DNA of 13,095 nt, from NCBI GenBank assembly GCA_019323525.1, contig JAHWHD010000022.1, positions 1-13,095 of the forward strand, read 5' to 3'. The stretch comes from Candidatus Woesearchaeota archaeon (GTDB taxonomy: Archaea; Nanobdellota; Nanobdellia; Woesearchaeales; JAHWHD01). Positions 6,501-13,095 of the stretch are shown in pieces. Below the pieces are notes generated by a model. That model was not told where the DNA came from. It ran no database searches and saw only the letters and a program-made list of their open reading frames with translations. A program made the translations under genes and the position numbers. Positions within the stretch are counted from its first letter, which is position 1. Every line of letters begins with the position of its first letter.

Positions 6501-7463
6501 ATGTCAGAGACATCCATCTGGACTGAGAAGTATAGGCCAAAGACATTTGAAGATATAAAAGGCCAGAAAGAGATAGTTAAAAGGGTTAGAGCATTTGTTG
6601 AGCACAAAAACATGCCTCATCTTATGTTTGCAGGGCCTGCTGGCGTTGGCAAGACCACTCTTGCTTTAGTGATTGCAAGACAACTTTTCGGAGACTCATG
6701 GAAAAACAACTTTCTAGAGCTTAACGCCTCAGACGAAAGAGGCATAGACATTATCCGTAACAAGGTAAAAGACTTTGCAAGAACGCGCGCTATTGGCGAT
6801 GTGCCTTTTAAGATAATTTACTTGGACGAGTGTGACGCTCTCACAAAAGAGGCGCAGCAAGCTCTAAGAAGAACAATGGAGAATTATACCCAGACCTGTC
6901 GCTTTATTCTCTCCTGCAATTTCTCATCAAAGATAATCGACCCTATCCAGAGCAGGTGCGCAGTGTTTAGGTTTAAACCATTATCAAAAGACGAGATATT
7001 AGAACTTATAGAATTTATCTCAGGCCAGGAGTCATTAAATATTGACGATGGTGCAAAATCAGCTCTTTTCGAGATATCCAATGGAGACTGTAGGAGAATC
7101 GAAAACATCTTGCAGAGTTCTGCTGTTATTTCACAGAAAATCGATGAAGACCTTATCTATAACATGGCATCAGCAGCAAAACCTAAAGAGCTGATGAACG
7201 TTCTACTGCATGCTCTAAAGAACGAATTTGTCCTGGCAAGAAACCTTCTTCTCGACGTGATGCTCAACCATGGCTTGTCAGGCCTTGACGTGATAAAACA
7301 GATACAGAAAGAAGCTTGGAACCTTGAAATAGACGCAAGAAAGAAGTTAAACTTTATCGACAAATGTGGAGATGTGGAGTTTCGCATGGTAGAAGGAAGC
7401 GACGAGTTTATACAATTAGAAGCACTTCTAGCTTATGTCGCTTTGTTAGGAAGCCAATCATAA
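6501..7463 (+). CDS. rfcS: Replication factor C small subunit (clamp-loader AAA+ ATPase)
   Basis: This 320-residue protein matches the archaeal RfcS length. With the large subunit it loads the PCNA clamp onto primed DNA using ATP. The N-terminal WTEKYRPKTFEDIKGQ is the family signature. Walker A GPAGVGKT is at 45-52 and Walker B is LDECD at 108-112 (DECD replaces the commoner DEAD). Sensor 1 lies in FILSCNFSSKI (Asn140). The SRC box with the arginine finger is at 151-153 (Arg152). The C-terminal part (from about 230) is the helical collar. The large subunit is not in the window. The gene is leaderless from its own TATA box. It converges with the GNAT gene, with only 2 bp between the two stop codons, so the transcripts may overlap at their 3' ends. 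Confidence 0.97.
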   Translation: MSETSIWTEKYRPKTFEDIKGQKEIVKRVRAFVEHKNMPHLMFAGPAGVGKTTLALVIARQLFGDSWKNNFLELNASDERGIDIIRNKVKDFARTRAIGDVPFKIIYLDECDALTKEAQQALRRTMENYTQTCRFILSCNFSSKIIDPIQSRCAVFRFKPLSKDEILELIEFISGQESLNIDDGAKSALFEISNGDCRRIENILQSSAVISQKIDEDLIYNMASAAKPKELMNVLLHALKNEFVLARNLLLDVMLNHGLSGLDVIKQIQKEAWNLEIDARKKLNFIDKCGDVEFRMVEGSDEFIQLEALLAYVALLGSQS

Positions 7464-7465
7464 AA

Positions 7466-7891
7466 TTAATTTAGATTCTTATCAAAATAATAAAACTTTT
7501 CCCCTTTTCTAAAACCCATCTTCTTGTTCCATTCATGGATTTTCTTATTAGAAACCTTTGCCAATGCAAATATTGACTGGACATTGTTCTTTTTACAAAA
7601 ATTCTCATAATGTTTGAACAATTGCGTGGCAATACCCTTTCTCCTATGTTTTTGAGAGACGATCACATCAGCAAGATACGAATAACCTTTGTTTTTCCAA
7701 ATCTCTCCGCATATCACTCCTGCAATCTCCCCACTTTCAACATATACGAAGCACACTTCGATAGGATTGGTAATTATTTCTCTAACCCATTTCTTGCTAT
7801 AAACAAAATCTTTGGTGCCTCTCAATTCTTCAGCAGAATTCAGAAGTTTCCAGATTGCGTCCAAATCCTTTAATCTAGCTTTTCTTATCAT
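7466..7891 (-). CDS. GNAT-family N-acetyltransferase
   Basis: This 141-residue single-domain protein has the GNAT fold signature: ADVIVSQKHRRKGIATQLF at about 74-92, with the acetyl-CoA pyrophosphate-binding loop R-R-K-G-I-A at 83-88. The N-terminal IRKARLKDLDAIWKLL and the C-terminal SNKKIHEWNKKMGFRKGEKFYYF, with the usual N-x-x-x-x-x-x-W/Y-x-K-x-G-F motif, also fit. It transfers acetyl from acetyl-CoA to an amine. The substrate (protein N-terminus, lysine or small molecule) cannot be assigned, although the overall look is RimI-like. It is the last gene of the surface cluster, 20 nt after the third lipoprotein gene. That gap holds a T7 tract and no ribosome site, so its link to the cluster may be weak. 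Confidence 0.88.
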   Translation of the reverse strand: MIRKARLKDLDAIWKLLNSAEELRGTKDFVYSKKWVREIITNPIEVCFVYVESGEIAGVICGEIWKNKGYSYLADVIVSQKHRRKGIATQLFKHYENFCKKNNVQSIFALAKVSNKKIHEWNKKMGFRKGEKFYYFDKNLN

Positions 7892-7903
7892 CTTAAAGAA
7901 AAT

Positions 7904-7910
7904 AAAAAAA
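7904..7910 (-). terminator. T7 tract between lipoprotein and GNAT genes
   Basis: The 20-nt gap reads ATTTTTTTATTTTC on the minus strand, a plausible partial archaeal terminator for the lipoprotein transcript. It lies immediately before the GNAT start, so read-through would be needed for expression unless a promoter lies inside the lipoprotein gene. Confidence 0.3.
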
Positions 7911-7911
7911 T

Positions 7912-8820
7912 TTAATTCTGGCTCTCTTTAATCTTTAAGGAGTTCTGTATTATGCTTTGGTACTTGTACTCTAAAGTCAAAGCAACCTGCCTTGTGTAGA
8001 GAGCGTCACTTTCTAAAGGCTCTTTTAACCTGCACCTTATCTCTGCTACACCTGCCTGTAATCTGGCTTCATTTTCTAGACCCGCAGCTTTACACTCCCA
8101 TTTCTCAGGTTCGTCTATCTCGTACTTGACCTTTCCGTACCTGACATCAAACTCTTGTCCTGGGATCGTTACTTTTCCGCCTCCAACATTGTTGATTGTA
8201 AAAACTAAAGCCATTATACCTTTACCAGCAGGTTCTTCTCTAACCCCTGTAACAGTTATAGGCGCAGAACTAACCGAATACTCCTTAGATTCCTCAACAT
8301 TGCATATTGAAGGGTCTCTTAGATCCTCTTTAAAACACACCTTTGGAACAATGACTCTTGTTTTGTATAGGTATTCAATAGCTGCAAAGATATCAATATT
8401 CGTGAACCCGATAACATCAAGCTTAAACTTTGCATCGTCTCCTGGTGTAAAATCAATGCTAGCCTCTCCACCAAGCTTGTTGAAATCAGAAACTTTTTCG
8501 ATTTTTTCCTTATTTGTTAACTCAGAACTGCTTATCCTGTCAAAGTCGGCTATAGATATACCTTTAAGTATTACTTTTGCATCTCCTGCTTCTATGTCTT
8601 CCTCACCTTTATTTTGAAGATAAACCTCTACAGGAAACGTGTCAGTATCATATATTGCGTAACCCCCATCCTCTTCAAACCCGAACGGTTCAAAGCTAGC
8701 TAAAAGTCCTTGAGAACCTCCTTTGAAAACTGTTTCAGAAACAGGTCCTTCATCTTGTGGTTGGCAACCTATTGCGAAAACCATAATCACAATCGCAGCA
8801 AAAATCGCTAATCTTTTCAT
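7912..8820 (-). CDS. Predicted lipoprotein, third and most diverged of a tandem family
   Basis: This 302-residue protein has a signal peptide with basic MKR, a hydrophobic core and a lipobox-like FAIGC (Cys19), predicted to be lipid-anchored outside the cell. Like its two upstream neighbours it has an N-terminal beta-rich part (about 30-160), then a Cys pair (C162, C173), SAPITV (185-190) in place of GGQGAPV, a NNVGGG turn (210-215), a second Cys pair (C243, C263) and a closing strand with Tyr-Lys-Tyr (285-287). Beta-sandwich domains, perhaps two, are inferred. Function is unknown. It starts 12 nt after the previous gene, and its strong Shine-Dalgarno overlaps that gene's stop codon. It lacks the GGQGAP loop seen in the other two, suggesting specialisation. 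Confidence 0.87.
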   Translation of the reverse strand: MKRLAIFAAIVIMVFAIGCQPQDEGPVSETVFKGGSQGLLASFEPFGFEEDGGYAIYDTDTFPVEVYLQNKGEEDIEAGDAKVILKGISIADFDRISSSELTNKEKIEKVSDFNKLGGEASIDFTPGDDAKFKLDVIGFTNIDIFAAIEYLYKTRVIVPKVCFKEDLRDPSICNVEESKEYSVSSAPITVTGVREEPAGKGIMALVFTINNVGGGKVTIPGQEFDVRYGKVKYEIDEPEKWECKAAGLENEARLQAGVAEIRCRLKEPLESDALYTRQVALTLEYKYQSIIQNSLKIKESQN

Positions 8821-8827
8821 GTTAAAT

Positions 8828-8833
8828 CCCTCC
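8828..8833 (-). promoter_or_regulatory. Strong ribosome binding site of third lipoprotein gene
   Basis: The minus strand reads GGAGGG, 7 nt before ATG 8820. Its first base is the last base of the TAG stop (8835-8833) of the preceding lipoprotein gene, a layout that favours re-initiation by terminating ribosomes. Confidence 0.65.
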
Positions 8834-9747
8834 TATTTAGGTGTTTTTACAAATTGAACATTCCTTATTATTTCGTTGATATAACCATAACTTAATCTTA
8901 TCTTTAAAGTTGTTTGATAAGGATCTTTCGCTTCAAAAGGTATAGCAAACTCACAGAATACGATTCCTGCTTCATTTACTAACCGTAACGGATTATCAGG
9001 TTTGCACGTTCCATAAATACCTGACATCGTAACATCGTAATAAACCTTATTTATTCTTTCAATATCGTTCCTTACAGCAAACGGATCCCTTTCACCAACA
9101 GTTACAACACTTCCTGCACCAACATTTCTTACATGTATTTTAAAGAATACTTTTTCACCTGACGACTGTACCTCTACAAGGTCAACAGCTACAGGAGCTC
9201 CTTGTCCGCCGCCAAGACTAACATCCTGGGGTATACATGTTCTTATAGTTGGTTGTACAGGAGCATAAGGATTCGGGTCTACGCATACAACAGCAGTTGC
9301 AACAGTTTCATAATCGTAGATTGCTGTTAATGAAAAAGGTTGATTCAGTCTATCAAGACCTTCCGGCATATTTATCCCTAATGCTTCAAAATCCACGGTT
9401 TGAAATCCTCCTTCTTGGTTATATTCTGTCTTACCTTCTATAGGTCCAAAATCCTTTTCACTATCACGTATAGGAACAATGCTAGTATCATACCCTCCTA
9501 AGAATAACATACCGGACGTTTTATAAACGCCCCTATTCCTTAACTCAACAATAAAGTTTAGTTGAGTCCTAGGACCTGCATATAACTTTGTAGGTGGAGC
9601 ATTCGGAAGAAGGTTAATCTCTATACCGCGCGTGCCTTTATACAGATCAAGTTCTATCTCGGGCTTTTCTCTCTGTAAAGATGTACATGCAACTGCAAAA
9701 ATTAACAAGAAACACAATCCAACAACCCAAATCCTCTTTTTCACCAT
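8833..9747 (-). CDS. Predicted lipoprotein, second of the tandem family
   Basis: From ATG 9747 this is a 304-residue protein with a compact signal peptide MVKKRIWVVGLCFLLIFAVAC (lipobox FAVAC, Cys21). An upstream ATG at 9771 would add eight residues. The shorter start is preferred for its normal n-region and an AAGGGTG 11 nt upstream, but this is not certain. The body has a KGTRGI segment (38-42), APP (50-52), a YETVATAVVC strand to C155, C171 in CIPQD, then GGGQGAPV (179-186), NVGAG, a second Cys pair (C248, C265) and a closing strand with YGY (287-289). The same landmarks occur in the first lipoprotein, with C155 and C171 at identical positions. It probably folds into two beta domains outside the membrane. 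Function is unknown. Confidence 0.87.
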   Translation of the reverse strand: MVKKRIWVVGLCFLLIFAVACTSLQREKPEIELDLYKGTRGIEINLLPNAPPTKLYAGPRTQLNFIVELRNRGVYKTSGMLFLGGYDTSIVPIRDSEKDFGPIEGKTEYNQEGGFQTVDFEALGINMPEGLDRLNQPFSLTAIYDYETVATAVVCVDPNPYAPVQPTIRTCIPQDVSLGGGQGAPVAVDLVEVQSSGEKVFFKIHVRNVGAGSVVTVGERDPFAVRNDIERINKVYYDVTMSGIYGTCKPDNPLRLVNEAGIVFCEFAIPFEAKDPYQTTLKIRLSYGYINEIIRNVQFVKTPK

Positions 9748-9786
9748 TTTATATATAACACCCTTATTCATTATTTAAGTTTTTCG

Positions 9787-10749
9787 CTAGACATCGGCCA
9801 ATTCCTTGAACTTTATGGTTGGATAGAGTCTTTGGACATACCCATAGCCAACTTTAATTGTCAAAGGCGTAATATAAGGAGCCTTTATCAATCTTTTATC
9901 GATTGTAGCAGTACATATGATCGTTTTCTCTCCTACCCTCAATTCTTCAGGGTTACATTTTATCCTTCCATTTGAAAGACTGTACTCAGAAAACGAAATC
10001 TCTTTTATCTTTGCAGTACGAACATCTTTTATATCTAGCACCTCAGAACCTCTACATTCTTTATCATAGTTAAGTTCTGACCTTATCTCCCCGCCACCGA
10101 GATTATCCAAAGTGATTGCAAACACAATATCGACTAAATCATATTCAGTTGGCCTTATACTCTCTTGTACCTTTGAAATCGTCACAGGCGCACCTTGGCC
10201 CCCTGATAATTTTATGTTACTGAAATCCTTTGGAAGGCAAACATCCTTGCCAACATTAACAAGCGGTTGGAAATACGGGCTTATACACACATCCACTGTC
10301 GCTAAAGTCTCGTACTTATAGCAAGCACTTACAACATAAACGCTCTGGCTACCTGGAGGAAGGCCTTTATTTCTTCCACGCGCAATCGTTCTTGTTAAAT
10401 CGCCTTGTGGAGTTAACTGGCTCTTGCCCCTTAGGTCAAAAGGAATCATCGGATTGCTACCCGGATCAACAAATTCATTAAACTTCCTGTCATAGCTTAT
10501 CGATAACACACCTCCGACAATGTCAAAAGCACCTTGATTCTCAAGCTCAACACCTATCTGGAAACCCACGGGACTTTTCTCGCTTCCCACAAACATCTCT
10601 TTAGGCGGCATACCTTCGATGATATCCATCCTAAGCCCTGTTGTACCTTTGTGAATATCAATCTCGCTAATTACTTGTTTACTTGTACCGGTGCAGCTTA
10701 CTAGAAATATCAAAACAAGTACAAGTCCTAATAAAATAATTTTTTTCAT
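9787..10749 (-). CDS. Predicted lipoprotein, first of the tandem family
   Basis: This 320-residue protein has a classic lipoprotein signal (MKK, Leu/Val-rich core, LVSC with Cys19). Landmarks shared with the next gene are HKGTTGLR (33-40), MPPKEMFVG (47-55), the YETLATVDVC strand to C155, C171 in CLPKDF, SGGQGAPV (182-189), DNLGGGEI, the Cys pair C265/C279 and a closing YGY (302-304). Extra Cys143 and Cys232 are specific to this copy. It starts inside the stop codon of the glucosaminidase-like membrane protein (ATGA), so the two are translationally coupled and probably work at the same site on the cell surface. No enzyme motif is seen; a structural or ligand-binding role is inferred only from the beta-rich, secreted nature. 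Confidence 0.9.
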   Translation of the reverse strand: MKKIILLGLVLVLIFLVSCTGTSKQVISEIDIHKGTTGLRMDIIEGMPPKEMFVGSEKSPVGFQIGVELENQGAFDIVGGVLSISYDRKFNEFVDPGSNPMIPFDLRGKSQLTPQGDLTRTIARGRNKGLPPGSQSVYVVSACYKYETLATVDVCISPYFQPLVNVGKDVCLPKDFSNIKLSGGQGAPVTISKVQESIRPTEYDLVDIVFAITLDNLGGGEIRSELNYDKECRGSEVLDIKDVRTAKIKEISFSEYSLSNGRIKCNPEELRVGEKTIICTATIDKRLIKAPYITPLTIKVGYGYVQRLYPTIKFKELADV

Positions 10750-12977
10750 GTCGTAGCCTTTATTTTATTCATAGTATCTGCCACTCTAAGCCAATTGTTG
10801 TAACCCTCTACATTGCCACAACAATAACAATGACTGTTAACGCTACAGCAGTAGTACTTGGATTTTCCTTCTGAAGTTTGACATGTTGTACCTGTCGAAG
10901 GAGCCACCAACTTTGCAATACTATCCTGGCCTTTGCTCAGATAGTCAGTTCTTATTAACTGATAAAATCTCTTTATACCATCCTCAATAGTTGCATATTC
11001 GGCATATCCACCTTTACCTTCGCTATCTACAGCACTGCATGCTTCAGCTTTCTGTAAAGGCCTTCCCGCTACAAACTTTATATTGAACATATTATTACAC
11101 TTCTTGCCAATATCATTAGCAGATCCTAGATGTGTTTCGTGCCAAGCAACAGCAACTGCAAAAACTGGATCTATGACCTGTCTCACTCCCTCATCATAAA
11201 AAAGCGCGCCTGTTTCTTTATAAGGAGTATGAGCATTTTCACGAACATACTTTTCAATCAGTTCCTTTGTCGCAGTCGGAGCAACATTAATCCTATTGTT
11301 AACTCCTGCGGGTCCCTCGACAGGCAGTAAGCCTTCAAACCCATAAGTCTTAACTCTTATAGGAATATCCTTGTTAAGTGTATAGTCATATGTAATGTCA
11401 ACTTCGATGGTTCTTGGCTCAGGAACATTAGGGTTTAGTGTATCCAGCCTACTTACGTCAATAAAACATCCACCAACAGCTATTGGCAAACCGCCTTGTT
11501 TAAGCTTCGCGAGATTTACTCTAGTTTTGTGCTCATAAACATTCAACTGGTCAGTCTCTTTATACTCTTCGCAAGCAGCAGGTATGATTTTCATATCCTG
11601 TGGCAAAGTGAACTTTATGGTCGCCATACCAGGAGTTCCTTTCTGCTGGTTAGAAGCACCTATTTTAAGCCTGATACTCTTCTCAGGATAGAAACCGATG
11701 ATAGGAACATTCTCAGTCTCTAGCATCGGCCTGATAAAACTCTCTTCAGCTTTGCTCTCAACCTTTCCAGCTGCGTAATATGTCTGGATAAGTCCAGGGA
11801 ACAAAGATCTCATTACACTCGCCTCGCTTGTAGAAGTTATTGTAATCTTTCTTTGCTTTGCATAATCTGTAATAAGATTCCTTAAAGCATCCTGTGCCAT
11901 GAAAAGGTTCAACAATTTAGCTTTTGCCTCAACATTCTTGAAAGTTGCTTTGAAGCTTACTGTATACGCACCTTTTGGAAGTGTCTTTTGCTCCGGGGTA
12001 CATACAAGGTCGGCATTAAGCCTTTTAACATCTTTATACTTCACAACCTTTCCTTCCTGGTCAAACAATGCACCAGTACCCCTTATCTTTGAAGGTTGAA
12101 CAGTCTGCCTTGCATCTTTAATCTCGCAAGTAACTTCGATATCAATTCCTTCTTTCTTAGGATTGATAACATCAAGAACTGCGCCAACTTCTATAGACTC
12201 TTGAGTTCCAAACTCTGCAACAGTATACGGAGGTTCTTTCAGCTCAGCCTTCACAATATCTTGTATAGACGTATCAGTTCCACCTGTTATAGTTTCATTC
12301 TCTGAAGGACTTATTTGCTCCCGTATACACTCATCTATGTCTTTATAGTTCCAACCCGAAATAAACCCCATCTGCTGGAACCAGCAATAAAGACCATACC
12401 TAACAATGTCAATGCTCTTATTAAAATTCGTGGTTATCCAATTCCACATCTTTACAGCAGTCTCTCTTGCCTGTACTAACTTCTCAGACGGTATCGTAGT
12501 TGTGAACTGCGTCCAGCTATACCCGATGAATATAGCAATCAGAGTTATAATGAGTGCCCAGTATAAAAACATCGCTAATGGCGGAAGTTCGATGCCTTGA
12601 TTCTCTGCAGCAGTTACCCTGCTAAGGAATAGAAGTATACCGAATATCACCCACAATGGAAGAACTACAAATAATCCTACAAACCTGAATATCATGTTAG
12701 AGGCAGGAAGTGATGCTGCCTGTGCAAGTCCCGCACTTATAAAAAATTGAAATGCAGCCAAAAAAACTACCCATTTTCCTCCGCCGCCACCAAGCATCAA
12801 GAAAATAAACATAGGAACAAATATCTGGAACAAAGTCTGTTGAGGCCCCCAGTAGAACCACGCTAAAGAAATAAGCGTAGCTACAATAGGCCCTGTTGTT
12901 CCTATATTCCTGTGACTCTGGCTGAACGGATTAAAACCTCGATTCAACAGACCTCCAATCTCACCTATATCAACCAT
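10746..12977 (-). CDS. Multi-pass membrane protein with C-terminal glucosaminidase/lysozyme-like domain
   Basis: This is a 743-residue protein from ATG 12977; TTG 12983 would add two residues, and an in-frame stop lies just upstream. Residues 28-157 hold about four or five hydrophobic helices (roughly 29-45, 49-65, 69-88, 97-119, 135-157), including a GGGGG turn. An amphipathic region follows (165-210). The large, probably external part has beta-rich segments (about 255-360 and 425-548) with Cys pairs (284/326, 469/504). Residues 570-740 resemble the glucosaminidase (GH73/lysozyme-like) fold: DPVFAVAVAWHETHLGSA with likely catalytic Glu614, then CNNMFNIK, then YAEYATIEDGIKRFYQLIRT. A Cys-rich insert (C699, C710, C711, C717, C719, C720) lies near the end. 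The domain family cleaves beta-1,4 linkages of peptidoglycan-type glycans; the substrate here is unknown. It heads the lipoprotein genes (ATGA overlap with the first). Confidence 0.85.
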   Translation of the reverse strand: MVDIGEIGGLLNRGFNPFSQSHRNIGTTGPIVATLISLAWFYWGPQQTLFQIFVPMFIFLMLGGGGGKWVVFLAAFQFFISAGLAQAASLPASNMIFRFVGLFVVLPLWVIFGILLFLSRVTAAENQGIELPPLAMFLYWALIITLIAIFIGYSWTQFTTTIPSEKLVQARETAVKMWNWITTNFNKSIDIVRYGLYCWFQQMGFISGWNYKDIDECIREQISPSENETITGGTDTSIQDIVKAELKEPPYTVAEFGTQESIEVGAVLDVINPKKEGIDIEVTCEIKDARQTVQPSKIRGTGALFDQEGKVVKYKDVKRLNADLVCTPEQKTLPKGAYTVSFKATFKNVEAKAKLLNLFMAQDALRNLITDYAKQRKITITSTSEASVMRSLFPGLIQTYYAAGKVESKAEESFIRPMLETENVPIIGFYPEKSIRLKIGASNQQKGTPGMATIKFTLPQDMKIIPAACEEYKETDQLNVYEHKTRVNLAKLKQGGLPIAVGGCFIDVSRLDTLNPNVPEPRTIEVDITYDYTLNKDIPIRVKTYGFEGLLPVEGPAGVNNRINVAPTATKELIEKYVRENAHTPYKETGALFYDEGVRQVIDPVFAVAVAWHETHLGSANDIGKKCNNMFNIKFVAGRPLQKAEACSAVDSEGKGGYAEYATIEDGIKRFYQLIRTDYLSKGQDSIAKLVAPSTGTTCQTSEGKSKYYCCSVNSHCYCCGNVEGYNNWLRVADTMNKIKATT
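10749..11270 (-). other. Glucosaminidase-like (lysozyme fold) domain region
   Basis: This is the region coding residues 570-743 of the membrane protein. The candidate catalytic Glu614 is encoded at 11138-11136. The order of motifs (DPxFAVAVAWHET, then GKKCNNMFNIK, then the Y-A-x-Y-x-T-I-E-D-G-I helix) is that of the glucosaminidase family. Seven to eight cysteines are added, which bacterial members normally lack. Confidence 0.7.
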
Positions 12978-13006
12978 CTTCAAAATCTTTCAAAAAAGAA
13001 AAATAA

Positions 13007-13095
13007 TCACCTCTCTTTTAGTTTCACTTCTAACTGTTTTACATCCATGCTTGATTTTGGAATCAGTTTAACTGAATTAAAATTCGGTTCAACAA
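13007..13095 (-). CDS. C-terminal tail of an unidentified upstream gene
   Basis: One minus-strand frame is open from the window edge to TGA at 13009-13007, giving the last 28 residues VEPNFNSVKLIPKSSMDVKQ plus LEVKLKER. The other two frames close within about 40 bases. It ends 29 nt before the start of the membrane protein, suggesting the same operon. The piece is charged and not hydrophobic; too little is present to name it. Confidence 0.5.
   Translation of the reverse strand, partial: VEPNFNSVKLIPKSSMDVKQLEVKLKER

Noticed and set aside
8126..8617. 163-residue open frame on the plus strand
   Set aside because: It is antisense to the third lipoprotein gene; its composition is what one expects from the complement of that gene.
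9750..9757. TATA-like ATATAT tract as an internal promoter of the second lipoprotein
   Set aside because: It lies only a few bases before the ATG, so transcription would start inside the coding region.
9748..9771. Earlier start for the second lipoprotein at 9771
   Set aside because: It would lengthen the n-region of the signal peptide unusually and has no ribosome site. It is not excluded; only the shorter start is preferred.
12981..12983. TTG start two codons upstream of the membrane protein ATG
   Set aside because: ATG 12977 is the stronger initiator and nothing favours the TTG.
1..13095. CRISPR array expected from the presence of a Cas4-like gene
   Set aside because: No regularly spaced direct repeats of 20-40 bases were seen anywhere in the window.

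Overview
The window reads as archaeal chromosome. It carries an archaeal replication factor C small subunit, a TyrRS of the archaeal/eukaryotic type, TATA-box promoters placed about 27 bp upstream of leaderless start codons, a stand-alone PRC-barrel protein and a Cas4-like nuclease. AT-rich sequence, compact spacing, ATGA gene overlaps and many Cys-rich surface proteins resemble small-genome DPANN lineages (Woesearchaeota/Pacearchaeota-like). That placement is an inference, not proven here.

Left part (1-5175, all minus strand). Furthest left is a secreted or membrane-anchored Cys-rich repeat protein that runs off the window. It is translationally coupled (ATGA) to an upstream protein made of duplicated helix-turn-helix units. 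To the right is an operon transcribed right to left: tyrosyl-tRNA synthetase, then TldD (metal-binding subunit), then TldE/PmbA (partner subunit), the last two also coupled by ATGA.

Middle (5200-7463, plus strand). Divergently from tyrS run three separately promoted genes: a Cas4-like Fe-S nuclease, a small PRC-barrel protein and the clamp-loader small subunit RfcS. RfcS converges with a GNAT acetyltransferase gene, with 2 bp between the stop codons.

Right part (7466-13095, minus strand). A cell-surface cluster is read right to left: the tail of an unknown gene, a multi-pass membrane protein whose large ectodomain ends in a glucosaminidase/lysozyme-like domain, three paralogous predicted lipoproteins, then the GNAT gene. 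The lipoproteins share Cys pairs, a GGQGAP-type centre and a C-terminal Tyr-x-Tyr strand motif. The ectodomain of the membrane protein appears to carry a related module. This cluster is the best candidate for an undescribed system: a membrane-anchored putative glycan hydrolase with a family of lipoproteins, in an organism type not expected to make peptidoglycan.

No tRNA, rRNA, CRISPR array, transposase or integrase was seen. No gene-free stretch exceeds 300 bases.
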